A DNA stretch of 64,000 bases from Truepera sp965215315 (GCA_965215315.1 CBDCDB010000008.1:806001-870000); one strand, 5' to 3'; shown: positions 1 through 8,739, counted from the first letter of the stretch. Program-made: numbers and translations. Notes: a model not told the origin generated them from the sequence alone.

Positions 1-1107
1 GGGCGCACCGGTCTTGCAGCGGCAATCAAAACGCACGCCGAGGCGGGAACCCCGATTTTAGGCGTGTGCGGCGGGTTGCAACTGCTCGGGGAACAGGTGA
101 ATGACCCGCACGGCGTCGAAGGAGAAAGTTTTACGGGCTTAGGACTGTTAGAGCTTGACACGGCGCTCGAGCCCAAAAAAGTCACCCGGCAGACTACAGC
201 TGAGCTTTTAGCGGCGGGTACAAACGTATCAGGTTATGAAATTCGCCACGGACGCAGCCATGCTTGGGGTGAGACGAAACCTTATCTTGCAGACGGACTG
301 GGATTTCAACGAGGAAACGTTACGGGCATCTATCTACACGGACTGTTTGAAGATACGACGTTTCGGCGTGCGTTTCTTGAAGAGATAGGCGTTCACAGTA
401 CCTCCGCAAATCATGCCGCAGAACTAGACAAGACGCTCGACAAATTAGCCGACCACGTAGAGGCGCATCTCGACATGGACAAACTAGACAACGCCGTATT
501 CAACAACGCCGTATTCAAACCTTTAGATCCACGCCCGCAACACTCGCAACTCATTCTCATTACGGGCGGTGTACGTTCAGGCAAATCGCGTTACGCCGAG
601 GCGTTAGTGACGCACTTTTTAGGCTCGAGTAAAAATGCGCTCTATCTGGCAACTTTAAGCGCTGGCGACGATGAGATGACGCGGCGGATCGAAACGCACC
701 GGGCGCGGCGACCGGAGAGCTGGCGGACGCTCGAGACCCCCCGCTCCCCTGCCACCGCGATTGCCGAAAGCCCTGAGCCGGTTGTCTTGCTCGACTGCCT
801 CTCCGGACTCGTGTCGAACATCTTGCTCGAGCACGAACAAGGCGGTGAAGAGACGGTGATTCAAACGGTTTTAGACGCCGTAAACGGCCTGATTCAAACG
901 GTTCGGGCAGTCCGTAAAACCGTTATCATCGTCACCAACGAAGTCGGTAGCGGCGTCGTTCCGGCCTATCCGCTGGGCCGTCTTTACCGCGACGCGCTCG
1001 GCCTCGCCAACGCCCGCGTCGCCGCCGCCGCCGCCGCCGCCGCGTTGTGCGTGGTCGGTTTGCCGCAAACGCTCAAAGGTACACTGCCGGAGGTTTCGCT
1101 TGACTGA
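1..1107 (+). CDS. cobQ-cobU: CobQ glutaminase domain fused to CobU (5' end outside window)
   Basis: The reading frame is open from base 1, so the gene starts left of the window; 368 codons are visible. The first part is the glutamine amidotransferase domain of cobyric acid synthase: the nucleophile Cys sits in GVCGGLQLLG (visible residue 23), with GYEIRHGRS and GIYLHGLFED as the later CobQ hallmarks. From about residue 178 a second enzyme follows, the adenosylcobinamide kinase/guanylyltransferase CobU, with P-loop ITGGVRSGKS and the signature TNEVGSGVVPAYPLGR. Both act late in cobalamin assembly: CobQ amidates the corrin ring, CobU activates adenosylcobinamide. Near the C-terminus a GCC run codes for eight or more alanines where CobU usually has an AAAAD-type motif. 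It overlaps cobT by 8 nt. The fusion is read directly from one uninterrupted frame. Confidence 0.93.
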   Translation, partial: GRTGLAAAIKTHAEAGTPILGVCGGLQLLGEQVNDPHGVEGESFTGLGLLELDTALEPKKVTRQTTAELLAAGTNVSGYEIRHGRSHAWGETKPYLADGLGFQRGNVTGIYLHGLFEDTTFRRAFLEEIGVHSTSANHAAELDKTLDKLADHVEAHLDMDKLDNAVFNNAVFKPLDPRPQHSQLILITGGVRSGKSRYAEALVTHFLGSSKNALYLATLSAGDDEMTRRIETHRARRPESWRTLETPRSPATAIAESPEPVVLLDCLSGLVSNILLEHEQGGEETVIQTVLDAVNGLIQTVRAVRKTVIIVTNEVGSGVVPAYPLGRLYRDALGLANARVAAAAAAAALCVVGLPQTLKGTLPEVSLD

Positions 1108-2137
1108 ACTTGCCCGAACACTCGAAAACATTCATAAGGCTGATGAAGCGGTCTACCATAAAGCTTTAGAGCGCCACGCCACCCTGACCAAACCGCCGGG
1201 GAGTTTGGGGCGGCTCGAAGGGGTCGGCGCACGCCTCGCCGCCGTTCAGGGCACCGTAAAACCTGCGGTTAAAGGTAAAGCCGTCGCTGTTTTTGCCGCC
1301 GACCACGGCGTCACGGGCGTATCGGCGTATCCGAGGGAGATAACCGCCGGGATGGTGCAAAACTTTTTAGCAGGGGGCGCAGCCATCAACGCGCTGGCGA
1401 AAGGTGCCGGGGCCGAGCTGCTCATCGTTGACGTCGGGGTAGACGCCGACTTTGCGCCGCACCCCAAGCTCTGGTCTCGCAAGGTTGCACGCGGCACGCA
1501 AAATATGCTGGACGGCCCGGCCATGAGCCGCGCTGAGGCTGAAGCGGCTTGTGAAGTAGGACTCGAGGCTACTCGTGAACTCGTCTCGGGGGGAGCCAAT
1601 CTGCTCGCAGGCGGCGAAATGGGTATCAGCAATACGACCGCCGCCGCCGCCCTGACCGCCTTTTTTGCGAGACAAGCTGCAGAAACCGTCACGGGGCGCG
1701 GGACAGGCGTTGACGATGAAGGTTTGGCCCGTAAAGTTAGGGTGGTTGAACAAGCTCTAGCGAGACACCGTAAAACCATCACCGACCCGCTAGACGCGCT
1801 CGCCTGCTGGGGCGGCTTTGAAATCGCGGCGCTGACCGGATTTTATCTCGGCGCAGCCGCCGCTAAAACGCCGGTCGTCCTCGACGGCTTTATCGCTACG
1901 GCGGCGGCGCTCGTAGCGGTCGCTGTAAAACCCGCCGCAAAAGACTATCTGTTTGCCTCGCACCTGTCGCAGGAGCGGGGGCACCGGATTCAGTTGGCGC
2001 ATTTGGGACTCGAGCCCCTCTTCGACCTGAACCTTCGGCTCGGTGAAGGCACCGGCGCGGTGCTAGCATTTGGCCTGTTAGAAGGTGCAGCTGCGGCCCT
2101 TACAGAGATGGCAACATTCGCCGAGGCGTCACTATAG
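1100..2137 (+). CDS. cobT: Nicotinate-nucleotide–dimethylbenzimidazole phosphoribosyltransferase
   Basis: 345 residues, normal for CobT. The enzyme makes alpha-ribazole phosphate from NaMN and dimethylbenzimidazole, the lower-ligand branch of cobalamin synthesis. Family motifs in order: TKPPGSLGRLE near the N-terminus, FAADHGVTG, GEMGISNTTAAAAL, and near the C-terminus LGEGTGA, which carries the catalytic Glu. The start is TTG at 1100, preceded by GGAGG at 1089-1093 with a 6-nt gap, and it overlaps the end of the CobQ-CobU gene by 8 nt, so the two are translationally coupled. CobU makes the GDP-activated partner that CobS later joins to the CobT product; CobS is not in the window. Confidence 0.95.
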   Translation: MTELARTLENIHKADEAVYHKALERHATLTKPPGSLGRLEGVGARLAAVQGTVKPAVKGKAVAVFAADHGVTGVSAYPREITAGMVQNFLAGGAAINALAKGAGAELLIVDVGVDADFAPHPKLWSRKVARGTQNMLDGPAMSRAEAEAACEVGLEATRELVSGGANLLAGGEMGISNTTAAAALTAFFARQAAETVTGRGTGVDDEGLARKVRVVEQALARHRKTITDPLDALACWGGFEIAALTGFYLGAAAAKTPVVLDGFIATAAALVAVAVKPAAKDYLFASHLSQERGHRIQLAHLGLEPLFDLNLRLGEGTGAVLAFGLLEGAAAALTEMATFAEASL

Positions 2138-2197
2138 CCGCGCAAATGAGCTGCTAAAAAGCGCGCAATGTACCCTAAAAACTCCTGGCTGCGGTGT

Positions 2198-2203
2198 TAA
2201 ACT
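2198..2203 (+). promoter_or_regulatory. -10 box of leaderless murI (TAAACT)
   Basis: TANNNT-type -10 box, 7 nt before the murI ATG, with no Shine–Dalgarno between them. The spacing predicts transcription starting at or next to the ATG. No good -35 box is visible. Confidence 0.6.
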
Positions 2204-2210
2204 CTTCCCC

Positions 2211-3032
2211 ATGACGCCCCCTCTCGACCTCTCAGCCCCTCTGGGCGTATTCGATTCCGGCGTCGGCGGGCTAACGGTTCTCTCGGCCCTTAAAGAAAAT
2301 TTGCCTGCCGAAGACTTTATCTATCTGGGTGATACCGCGCGCGTTCCGTATGGCTCAAAGCCCCTCGAGATGGTACGAGCGTTTGCGCTCGAGATCAGCC
2401 GTTACCTCGTTTCACACAGCGTAAAAGGTATCGTCGTCGCGTGTAATACCGCCTCGGCAGCGAGCCTGCCCGCTCTGGCAGAGATGCTACCTGTCCCCGT
2501 TTGGGGCGTGATCGAACCCGGTGTGCAGGCTGCTTTATGCGCCGCTCCAGGTGGGCGCGTCGGTATTTTAGGCACCGTCGGTACGCTTCGCACAGGCGCT
2601 TATCAGCAAGGGCTGGAACGGGGTGGTTGCACCGTCTGGGCTCAGCCCTGCCCGCTGTTCGTCCCTATCGTCGAAGAAGGCGTGTCGGACACGAAAATAG
2701 CGCGGCTCGTCGCCGCGCACTATTTAGCCGACGCCCCACGTTTGGATGCTGTCATCCTCGGCTGCACCCACTACCCGGCACTCAAACCTATCTTGCATGA
2801 GATTTTAGGCGACGCTGTGCTAGTCGATTCCGCCGAGGCGACCGCCGCACAAGTTGCCGCCGACCTCACCCGGCTCGGTTTGAACACGCCTAGACAGACC
2901 CCCGGAACCGTCAAGCATTTCGTCACCGGCGACCTGCCGAGTTACCGTCATACGGCGCGGCTCTTAGGTGGACCAAACGGCCTGACGACCCGCACCAGCC
3001 TCGAGCCCAAAACCCTAGAAAGTTCCCTGTGA
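2211..3032 (+). CDS. murI: Glutamate racemase
   Basis: 273 residues. Interconverts L- and D-glutamate for peptidoglycan in the cytoplasm. Both catalytic cysteines are present: VACNTASAAS (about residue 76) and GCTHYPALKP (about residue 185). The N-terminal GVFDSGVGGLTVL and YLGDTARVPYGSK motifs bind substrate. An in-frame start exists further upstream at 2085, but it would overlap cobT deeply and add residues no racemase has. The ATG at 2211 is 7 nt after a TAAACT -10 box and has no Shine–Dalgarno, so it is probably leaderless. It lies just ahead of rph and rdgB. Confidence 0.95.
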   Translation: MTPPLDLSAPLGVFDSGVGGLTVLSALKENLPAEDFIYLGDTARVPYGSKPLEMVRAFALEISRYLVSHSVKGIVVACNTASAASLPALAEMLPVPVWGVIEPGVQAALCAAPGGRVGILGTVGTLRTGAYQQGLERGGCTVWAQPCPLFVPIVEEGVSDTKIARLVAAHYLADAPRLDAVILGCTHYPALKPILHEILGDAVLVDSAEATAAQVAADLTRLGLNTPRQTPGTVKHFVTGDLPSYRHTARLLGGPNGLTTRTSLEPKTLESSL

Positions 3033-3042
3033 GAAGCTATTT

Positions 3043-3082
3043 ATGAGACAAAACCTATGAGACAAAACCTATGAGACAAAAC
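3043..3082 (+). repeat. 14-bp tandem repeat making two 5-codon minicistrons before rph
   Basis: The unit ATGAGACAAAACCT is repeated at 3043 and 3057, and the third copy at 3071 (12 of 14 bases kept) is the start of rph. Each of the first two copies is a complete tiny frame, Met-Arg-Gln-Asn-Leu-stop. Its TGA overlaps the next ATG in the form ATGA (3057-3060 and 3071-3074). The array can therefore work as a chain of stop-restart junctions leading into rph. Confidence 0.85.
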
Positions 3083-3778
3083 AGAGCCCCGCAAGACCTC
3101 CGCCCCATCACCGTTACCCCCGGTTTCAACCGTTTCGCCGAAGGCTCGGCGCTCGTCAAATGGGGCGAAACCCACGTGCTGGCAACCGTCACGATTGAGA
3201 ACAAGCTTCCGCCGCATATGCGAAACAAAAAAGTCCGTGAGGGCTGGCTCACCGCGGAATATGCGATGCTCCCGCGCAGCACGCCCGAACGGGTGCAACG
3301 TGAACGCCTCTATTCGGGCGGCCGGTCTTTGGAGATTCAGCGGCTCATCGGACGGAGCTTGCGCGGCACGGTTGACCTGTCGCTCTTTGTGGGCAAAACG
3401 CTGCTCATTGACGTAGACGTGCTGCAAGCTGACGGTGGGACGCGCTGCGCCGGGATTCTGGCAGGGTACGCCGCGCTGCACCACGCTGCCGATAAACTCA
3501 TCAAGGCCGGAACACTCGGCGAGTGGCCCTTGACGCACGAACTCGCCGCCGTCAGCGTGGGGTTGGTCAAGGGGCAAGCCCTAGTTGACTTGGAGTTCAG
3601 CGAAGACTCTGAAGCCGAGTTGGACCTGAACGTCGTGGCGACCGCCGCCGGTGACATCATCGAAGTGCAGGGCGGCGCAGAGGGCCAACCCGTCCCTGCC
3701 GAGACGTATGTGCAGCTCGTCGCGCAGGGCATCGGCGCGGTGCAGCAGATTTTAGAAACGGTGCGCGGTTCCCTGTGA
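3071..3778 (+). CDS. rph: Ribonuclease PH
   Basis: 235 residues, usual length. Phosphorolytic 3'-5' exoribonuclease that trims tRNA 3' ends. Recognisable: RPITVTPGFNRFAEGSAL at the N-terminus, the RSTPERVQRER arginine-rich stretch, DVLQADGGTR, and LEFSEDSEAELDLNVV with the metal-binding acidic residues. The start is the third ATG of a 14-bp tandem array; the two earlier ATGs are in other frames and end in 5-codon minicistrons that overlap the next start. The 3' end overlaps rdgB by 4 nt (GTGA). The pairing of rph with rdgB is common in bacteria. Confidence 0.96.
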   Translation: MRQNRAPQDLRPITVTPGFNRFAEGSALVKWGETHVLATVTIENKLPPHMRNKKVREGWLTAEYAMLPRSTPERVQRERLYSGGRSLEIQRLIGRSLRGTVDLSLFVGKTLLIDVDVLQADGGTRCAGILAGYAALHHAADKLIKAGTLGEWPLTHELAAVSVGLVKGQALVDLEFSEDSEAELDLNVVATAAGDIIEVQGGAEGQPVPAETYVQLVAQGIGAVQQILETVRGSL

Positions 3779-4368
3779 CAACGCGCCTTGTGTTAGCTAC
3801 GATGAACGAGGGCAAGGTGCGAGAGTTTCGGCGGGCGCTCTCCGCGAGCGGCCTCGAGGTCGTTTCAGCGCGTGAGGTGGGCGTCGGGACGTTTCCCGAA
3901 GAAACTGGCAGCAACTACGCCGCGAACGCGCTGACCAAAGCGTCGTTTGTGATGCAGGAGACCGGTTTGCCGAGTTTAGGGGACGATTCCGGACTCGAGG
4001 TCAAAGCTCTAGACGGCGCACCGGGTCTCTACTCAGCACGTTTCGGCGGGTTTGAGACGGATGGGGAACGCACCCGGCATCTGCTGGCGCGGCTCGAGGA
4101 CACTCCGGAAGCTGCCCGCACCGCACAGTTCGTCTGCGTGTTGGGTTTTGTCACGCCCGAAGGTGACGCTGAAGCCTTCGAGGGCCGCTGCGAGGGCCGT
4201 ATTACGGCGACACCGACGGGCGAAAACGGGCACGGCTACGACCCGGTTTTTTACAGCACCGAGTTACGGCAAACCTTCGGTGAAGCAAACGACGACGCTA
4301 AGGCCAAGGTCAGCCACCGCGCCCACGCGCTAAAGAAGTTTTCAGACTGGTTGGCAAAACGCAGCTGA
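3775..4368 (+). CDS. rdgB: XTP/dITP diphosphatase (RdgB/HAM1 family)
   Basis: 197 residues. Hydrolyses non-canonical purine triphosphates (dITP, XTP) so that they are not built into DNA. Motifs: LATMNEGKVREF at the N-terminus (nucleotide binding), LGDDSGLEVKALDGAPG with the catalytic Asp, and GHGYDPVF. The GTG start overlaps the rph stop by 4 nt with no Shine–Dalgarno, so translation probably depends on rph. A 141-bp gap with several AACAAGC-like repeats follows before the next gene. Confidence 0.95.
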   Translation: MTTRLVLATMNEGKVREFRRALSASGLEVVSAREVGVGTFPEETGSNYAANALTKASFVMQETGLPSLGDDSGLEVKALDGAPGLYSARFGGFETDGERTRHLLARLEDTPEAARTAQFVCVLGFVTPEGDAEAFEGRCEGRITATPTGENGHGYDPVFYSTELRQTFGEANDDAKAKVSHRAHALKKFSDWLAKRS

Positions 4369-4509
4369 CCGGCGCAGCTCACTTGTGCAGCTGACCCACA
4401 CAGGCAACCAACCGTAACCGCCGCAAATAATTTTAGTGATAACCCTGGTCATAACAAGCTTGGTAGTAACAAGCCCAGCAGTAGAAAACCTGGTAACGAG
4501 GAGAAGTGA

Positions 4510-5412
4510 ATGACAGTTAAGGGACGGGGCACAAACGTTTTAAGCCTGCTGATTTTAAGTCTGTTGATGTTGAGTACATCGGTAACGGCGCAGATCACCT
4601 CACTACAAAATCCGCTGCCTCAAGAGGCGCAGGCCGTGCTCACCGAAGCGCGTAGCACGGCAAAACAAGCGTTGGACACGTACAAAACCTATCGTCCTGA
4701 CCAACCGCTCTTTCGTGAAGCCATTCGCTTGAGCCGTAAAGCGGTCAACTTAGCACCGGAAAACCCCGAAGCGCTCCGGTTTCTGGCCGAACTTTACGGC
4801 GTCACCGGATTTTACGGCCCTGCCTTTAGCATCTGGCAACGGTTTGTCAACGCGGGCGGCCCGCTGGACCGGGCGGCGCGTAGCCAATTTGCCGAGAACG
4901 GCAATCAGGTCGGGTACGACCGCTACGCGCAGGGAGACCTCAGCGGGGCGCTCGCCGCCTACCGCACCGTCGTCCGGGTCGTTCCCGGTAACGTGCGGGC
5001 GCAGCGCTGGTCAGGGCGGATTTTACTCGAGCAAGACCAGCCCCAAGCCGCACTTCCCTATTGGCAACGCCTGCAAAACCGTAAACCAAACGATGAGGGG
5101 GTGGCGTATTTCCTCGAGCTTTCCCGCGCAGGTGTCGAATACGGACTAGGCGCAGCGAGAGCGTTTTACGGCGGCGTCAGCGATTACGAGGCGGGGCGTA
5201 AAGTCGCCGCTGAAAGGGGGTTTTCCAGGGCGGTCGCGCAAAACCCCGGTTACGCCGCCGCGTGGGGTTATCTAGGCCGGTTGGCGTTTGAAACCAGAGA
5301 ATTTAAGCGAGCCGAAACCGCGTACAGCCGGGCAAGTCAGCTCGAGCCGAGAAACCAGACGTACCGCTACTTTTTAGGTCAAGCCAAACTCAAGCAACCT
5401 AAAAAGCAGTAA
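4510..5412 (+). CDS. Secreted TPR-repeat protein
   Basis: 300 residues. The N-terminus has a hydrophobic stretch LSLLILSLLMLS followed by a probable signal peptidase I site near VTAQ, so export is likely. The mature part is a series of TPR helices: blocks rich in A-L/Y-A-P-x-N-P-E-A, e.g. NLAPENPEALRFLAELYG, with the last repeats around residues 220-295. TPR folds are protein-binding scaffolds; no catalytic motif is seen. GAGGAG stands 4 nt before the ATG. The partner is unknown. Confidence 0.8.
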   Translation: MTVKGRGTNVLSLLILSLLMLSTSVTAQITSLQNPLPQEAQAVLTEARSTAKQALDTYKTYRPDQPLFREAIRLSRKAVNLAPENPEALRFLAELYGVTGFYGPAFSIWQRFVNAGGPLDRAARSQFAENGNQVGYDRYAQGDLSGALAAYRTVVRVVPGNVRAQRWSGRILLEQDQPQAALPYWQRLQNRKPNDEGVAYFLELSRAGVEYGLGAARAFYGGVSDYEAGRKVAAERGFSRAVAQNPGYAAAWGYLGRLAFETREFKRAETAYSRASQLEPRNQTYRYFLGQAKLKQPKKQ

Positions 5413-5473
5413 AACTTATAACTGTTTTACCGCTCGAGTAGCCCTGTCTTTAGTCAAAGGAGAAGGTAACGCT

Positions 5474-6295
5474 ATGTTCGCCTCGCGGCCCAGCAACTAT
5501 GCTCTTATCTTTGTTGTGTTAACTTTCGTCCTGACTTTTGTGTTTACCGTCTCAGGTTCAGTTTTCGCCGACTTGGCACAGCTGCTACCAGCTACGGTTG
5601 CACTTGTTTTATGTATCATCTTACCCGAACACGTTAAGCAGTTTCGTCAACTCAGACTTTACCGCTTCGGCGGCTTTCGTTGGTACCTATGGGCTTTCGT
5701 ATTCCCTACCTTAGCTTTACTTGCAGCTTACTTCGTAGCAGCTGGTTTCGGCCTACTAGTGTTTGATAGTCCGGCTGACACATTTATACGTTTCTTATTC
5801 GTTCCTCTAGTAACTTTGTTTCAAGCAACGCTTTACTTCGCCTTGGGAGAAGAGATTGGCTGGCGAGGTTTCCTGTGGTCAAATCTAAATAAAATATATA
5901 CCGCCAGACAAGCTTCGGTCATAACCGCTGCAATCTGGGTTGTTTGGCACTATATCTTTATCATCTGGGGCGGCTACTACGAAAGTGGCAGTCTATGGTT
6001 AAACACGCTGCTTTTCTCATTGACAGTTTTTCCTATGGGTATCGCACTAGGTTGGCTCCGCTACAGAAGTCAGAGCCTATGGCCTGTTGCGATAGCGCAC
6101 GGCATCTCAAATGCATTGTGGCAAATGTTAGACATAGACACGCGACCCCTAAATTCCAGTTGGATTTATGTCACAGGTGAAGCGGGCATTGTAAATGCCA
6201 TCATTTGGGCAGGAATCGCTCTTTACTGTTGGAGGCGATTTGAGATTGGTAAAATCACAACCGTTCAGAGTGAAAATACTTCGGTCTCATCTTGA
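5474..6295 (+). CDS. CPBP-family intramembrane metalloprotease (CAAX/Abi type)
   Basis: 273 residues with about seven membrane segments. The three motifs of the CPBP family are present: GEEIGWRGFL (EExxxR) near residue 127, WVVWHYIF with the second metal-binding His, and AHGISNALWQ with the HxxxN motif. These proteases cut within membranes; the substrate is unknown, and bacterial members often serve as bacteriocin self-immunity or signalling proteins. AGGAGAAGG stands 7 nt before the ATG. The gene is visibly poorer in G+C than its neighbours, with more A/T-ending codons, so it may have been acquired. Confidence 0.85.
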   Translation: MFASRPSNYALIFVVLTFVLTFVFTVSGSVFADLAQLLPATVALVLCIILPEHVKQFRQLRLYRFGGFRWYLWAFVFPTLALLAAYFVAAGFGLLVFDSPADTFIRFLFVPLVTLFQATLYFALGEEIGWRGFLWSNLNKIYTARQASVITAAIWVVWHYIFIIWGGYYESGSLWLNTLLFSLTVFPMGIALGWLRYRSQSLWPVAIAHGISNALWQMLDIDTRPLNSSWIYVTGEAGIVNAIIWAGIALYCWRRFEIGKITTVQSENTSVSS

Positions 6296-6395
6296 ACTGT
6301 TGTCTCAGTCAGCTAGACTATGTTGTAGAACTTTAAGAGAGTAATGAAAACATTTTGGTTTCGCTATGAGTTCTGCTGCTACTGCTGAAGTCCTT

Positions 6396-7100
6396 TTAGT
6401 CCACAGCCAACTGCACGTCAAGCTGAGCTTTGAGGTCATCAAAGCTCGGCGCTTCAAACCCCTGGTTGCCGATAATCACCGACGGTGTTCCGGTGACGCC
6501 GACATAATCCGCTAGCGTCATGTCGCGTATGACTTCGGACTGCGTTTGGCCTTCAGTGATGCACGTTCTGAGTTCGGCGGGCTCGAGCTCCTCAACCCCC
6601 TCAGCAACCGTGAGGAGGTTCTCGAGCGTCGCCCAACCGTCCGCGCCCTGCGCCGCAAAGAGCGCCGTCTTGTAGTCCCAAAACGCCGCCGCGTCCTGCT
6701 CGAACGCGCACTCTCCGGCCCGGCCCGCCGTAACCGCCGTCTCGTCACCCCACGCCAAGTTGACGTAGTACGCCTCGACCTTGCCGGTGTCGATGTAGTC
6801 GCGCTTCAGCGGCCCGAACACCTCGGTCTCAAATACTTTGCAGCGTTCACAGAGAAAGTTCTCGAACAAAATGAGTTTGACGGGCGCACGCGCACTGCCG
6901 AGCGCCGGTTGGCCCTCGTAACCACCGTCTTGCACGCTCAAACTCGGCTCCGGCCTGAGTTGCAGATATAAAAACGCGCCGAGTGCGGCGACGATGACGA
7001 TTAGGGCAGTTATCAGGGTAAAGCGCTGGGCTCGAGTCACTATCCTAGAGTTTGACACGAGCGGCTGAGGGCATATGTCCTTCTTACGGCGAAATTTCAC
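6396..7100 (-). CDS. DsbA-like membrane-anchored thioredoxin-fold protein
   Basis: 234 residues. A basic N-terminus (KFRRKK) and one membrane segment (about residues 27-48, LITALIVIVAALGAFLYL) place the rest outside the membrane. The DsbA core follows, with the active-site pair CERC around residue 90 and the cis-proline loop GVTGTPSVIIG near residue 205. Likely a disulfide oxidase or reductase for exported proteins. Start uncertain: GTG at 7100 is used here, but GTG at 7040 would still keep the membrane anchor. It is transcribed divergently from the exported protein at 7134. Confidence 0.85.
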   Translation of the reverse strand: MKFRRKKDICPQPLVSNSRIVTRAQRFTLITALIVIVAALGAFLYLQLRPEPSLSVQDGGYEGQPALGSARAPVKLILFENFLCERCKVFETEVFGPLKRDYIDTGKVEAYYVNLAWGDETAVTAGRAGECAFEQDAAAFWDYKTALFAAQGADGWATLENLLTVAEGVEELEPAELRTCITEGQTQSEVIRDMTLADYVGVTGTPSVIIGNQGFEAPSFDDLKAQLDVQLAVD

Positions 7101-7122
7101 AACACGGTAAAATCCCTGCCGC

Positions 7123-7128
7123 TAAACT
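7123..7128 (+). promoter_or_regulatory. -10 box (TAAACT) before the 7134 gene
   Basis: TANNNT box 5 nt before the ATG at 7134, with no Shine–Dalgarno. It fits a leaderless start. Confidence 0.5.
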
Positions 7129-7133
7129 TTTGT

Positions 7134-8000
7134 ATGCGCTGCCTGTTCATTTTCGTGACCGTCTGTTTATCATTTGCTCAAGCCTCCCCGTTTCGTTTCG
7201 AACCGCGTATTTCGCTTTTACCCGAAACAGAAGAGTTAAACGAAGCTAGTTGCTTTAGTGAGGCGTCACTTCAGAGTATGGGGACAGTAGGTCAAGGCAT
7301 CGCTGTACTCGCTGAGGCCGCACCGGAAAAAGCATGTTTTGTAGTCGGAAAGACGGCGAGCGAAAAGGTTGCTCACTATTTCAGACGAGAGCTGTCAGGC
7401 TTAGGCTACAGCAAGCAAACCGAAAACTTTCAGCCTCCGGGCCTTTATAGCAGCAAGTGGGCAACAACTGCAAGCTCAGTACTGAGTTTTATCTGGATTG
7501 ACGTGGAACTAGCGCCCGGAACAGCAGGAACGGTGATGTTTGCCTTTTATAACGACGGTAGTCTGACCTTGAGAGGTGCGAAAGACACGGTAGAAGACCT
7601 CTTCAGCGTTTTTGTAGAAGAAGCGAGAAAAAGACCGGACAAACCTACTCATCTCAAGCAAGAGACGCGCTTTCAACTTCCTTTAGGGACAATAGAGTTA
7701 CCTGCAGATATGTGCGAACCCAGCGTCGTAAAAAGTACTGCTGTAGAGTTTCCGCTACTTAGCTGCTACATTGTACCCCTCGAGGTGGCACAAACACTTG
7801 AGCACTTAGGCGATAACCTAAACACTCTGAGGTATCAGCAAAGTAACCTTGTAGAAGAAACCACCTTTACCGGTGCAAACTGGGTTTTACCCGGAGTAGA
7901 AACGTCTAAACTGACCCTGCTTGTTTTTTCTACCTCACTAACTAAAGGTTCTATGCTGGTTGAGGTAAATACAAAAGTTTTGGAGGAATCACTTCGCTAA
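7134..8000 (+). CDS. Exported protein of unknown function
   Basis: 288 residues. Signal peptide RCLFIFVTVCLSFAQA with a probable signal peptidase I site after AQA. I do not recognise the mature protein. It appears to have two halves of about 120 residues, each ending in a strand-rich stretch (SFIWIDVELAPG and LTLLVFSTSL), perhaps a duplicated domain. The ATG follows a TAAACT box by 5 nt with no Shine–Dalgarno. It ends 8 nt before the 3' end of the convergent hisIE gene. Confidence 0.65.
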   Translation: MRCLFIFVTVCLSFAQASPFRFEPRISLLPETEELNEASCFSEASLQSMGTVGQGIAVLAEAAPEKACFVVGKTASEKVAHYFRRELSGLGYSKQTENFQPPGLYSSKWATTASSVLSFIWIDVELAPGTAGTVMFAFYNDGSLTLRGAKDTVEDLFSVFVEEARKRPDKPTHLKQETRFQLPLGTIELPADMCEPSVVKSTAVEFPLLSCYIVPLEVAQTLEHLGDNLNTLRYQQSNLVEETTFTGANWVLPGVETSKLTLLVFSTSLTKGSMLVEVNTKVLEESLR

Positions 8001-8007
8001 CCGAGCT

Positions 8008-8631
8008 TTAATGTTTTTCCTGATGACGCTCCGAGAGTTTCGCCGCGACATCCTGCAAACTCACGCCGCTCTCCTTTAACAAAACCGTCAGATGAAAGAG
8101 CAAATCAGCAGCCTCACCGACGAGTTCATCCGGTTTACCCTCCAAAGCTGCCACGATGCTCTCTCCCGCCTCTTCAACGACCTTTTGCGACACGTAACCG
8201 AGACCGCGTTCGTGCAGTTTGGCGACGTAAGAGCCTTCGGGCAGTTCACGTAAACGCGTTTCGACGACGCGCTCTAGAGTGCCCATCATCTCGCCGATAC
8301 CGGGCGGTTGGGGGTCGCTCAGGCTGCGGTAGAAGCAGCTGTACTCGCCCGTGTGACACGCCGCGCCGGTCTGCACGACACAGTAGAGGAGCGCGTCTTC
8401 GTCGCAGTCGTACCGGACTTCGGTGACTTTCTGTATATGCCCGCTGGTTGCGCCTTTATGCCAGAGTTCGTTACGTGAGCGGCTGTAGTAGTGGGCTTCA
8501 CGGGTCTCGAGGGTTTTCTCAACAGCGTCTTGGTTCGCGTAGGCGAGCATCAGTACCTGACCGGTCGCAGCGTCTTGGGTGACGACTGGAACGAGGCCGC
8601 GTTCGTCGAAAGCGAGGGTAGAAACGTCCAT
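8008..8631 (-). CDS. hisIE: Bifunctional phosphoribosyl-AMP cyclohydrolase / phosphoribosyl-ATP pyrophosphatase
   Basis: 207 residues. Catalyses steps 2 and 3 of histidine synthesis. Residues 1-105 are HisI: SRSRNELWHKGATSGH, RYDCDED, and the metal ligands around AACHTGEYSC. Residues about 115-200 are HisE, an all-helical MazG-like domain with EEAGESIVAAL and DELVGEAADLLFHLTVLL. The gene stands alone; no other his gene is in the window. The ATG lies 6 nt after TAAGCT with no Shine–Dalgarno, so it is probably leaderless. Confidence 0.96.
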   Translation of the reverse strand: MDVSTLAFDERGLVPVVTQDAATGQVLMLAYANQDAVEKTLETREAHYYSRSRNELWHKGATSGHIQKVTEVRYDCDEDALLYCVVQTGAACHTGEYSCFYRSLSDPQPPGIGEMMGTLERVVETRLRELPEGSYVAKLHERGLGYVSQKVVEEAGESIVAALEGKPDELVGEAADLLFHLTVLLKESGVSLQDVAAKLSERHQEKH

Positions 8632-8637
8632 AAGGAC

Positions 8638-8643
8638 AGCTTA
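8638..8643 (-). promoter_or_regulatory. -10 box of leaderless hisIE (TAAGCT)
   Basis: On the minus strand TAAGCT is followed by 6 nt and then the hisIE ATG; no Shine–Dalgarno is present. Confidence 0.6.
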
Positions 8644-8739
8644 CCGCCCTGGTTGCGTGTTACTCAAGCGCCCAGACGCGGGTGCGGCTTCAGTCAGGAC
8701 GGCGCGGGCCAGAAAACAGCCGGTCAGCACCGTTTTTCG

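Noticed and set aside
655..1360. Antisense frames opposite cobU and cobT
   Set aside because: They mirror GC-rich codons of the real genes and have no start signals.
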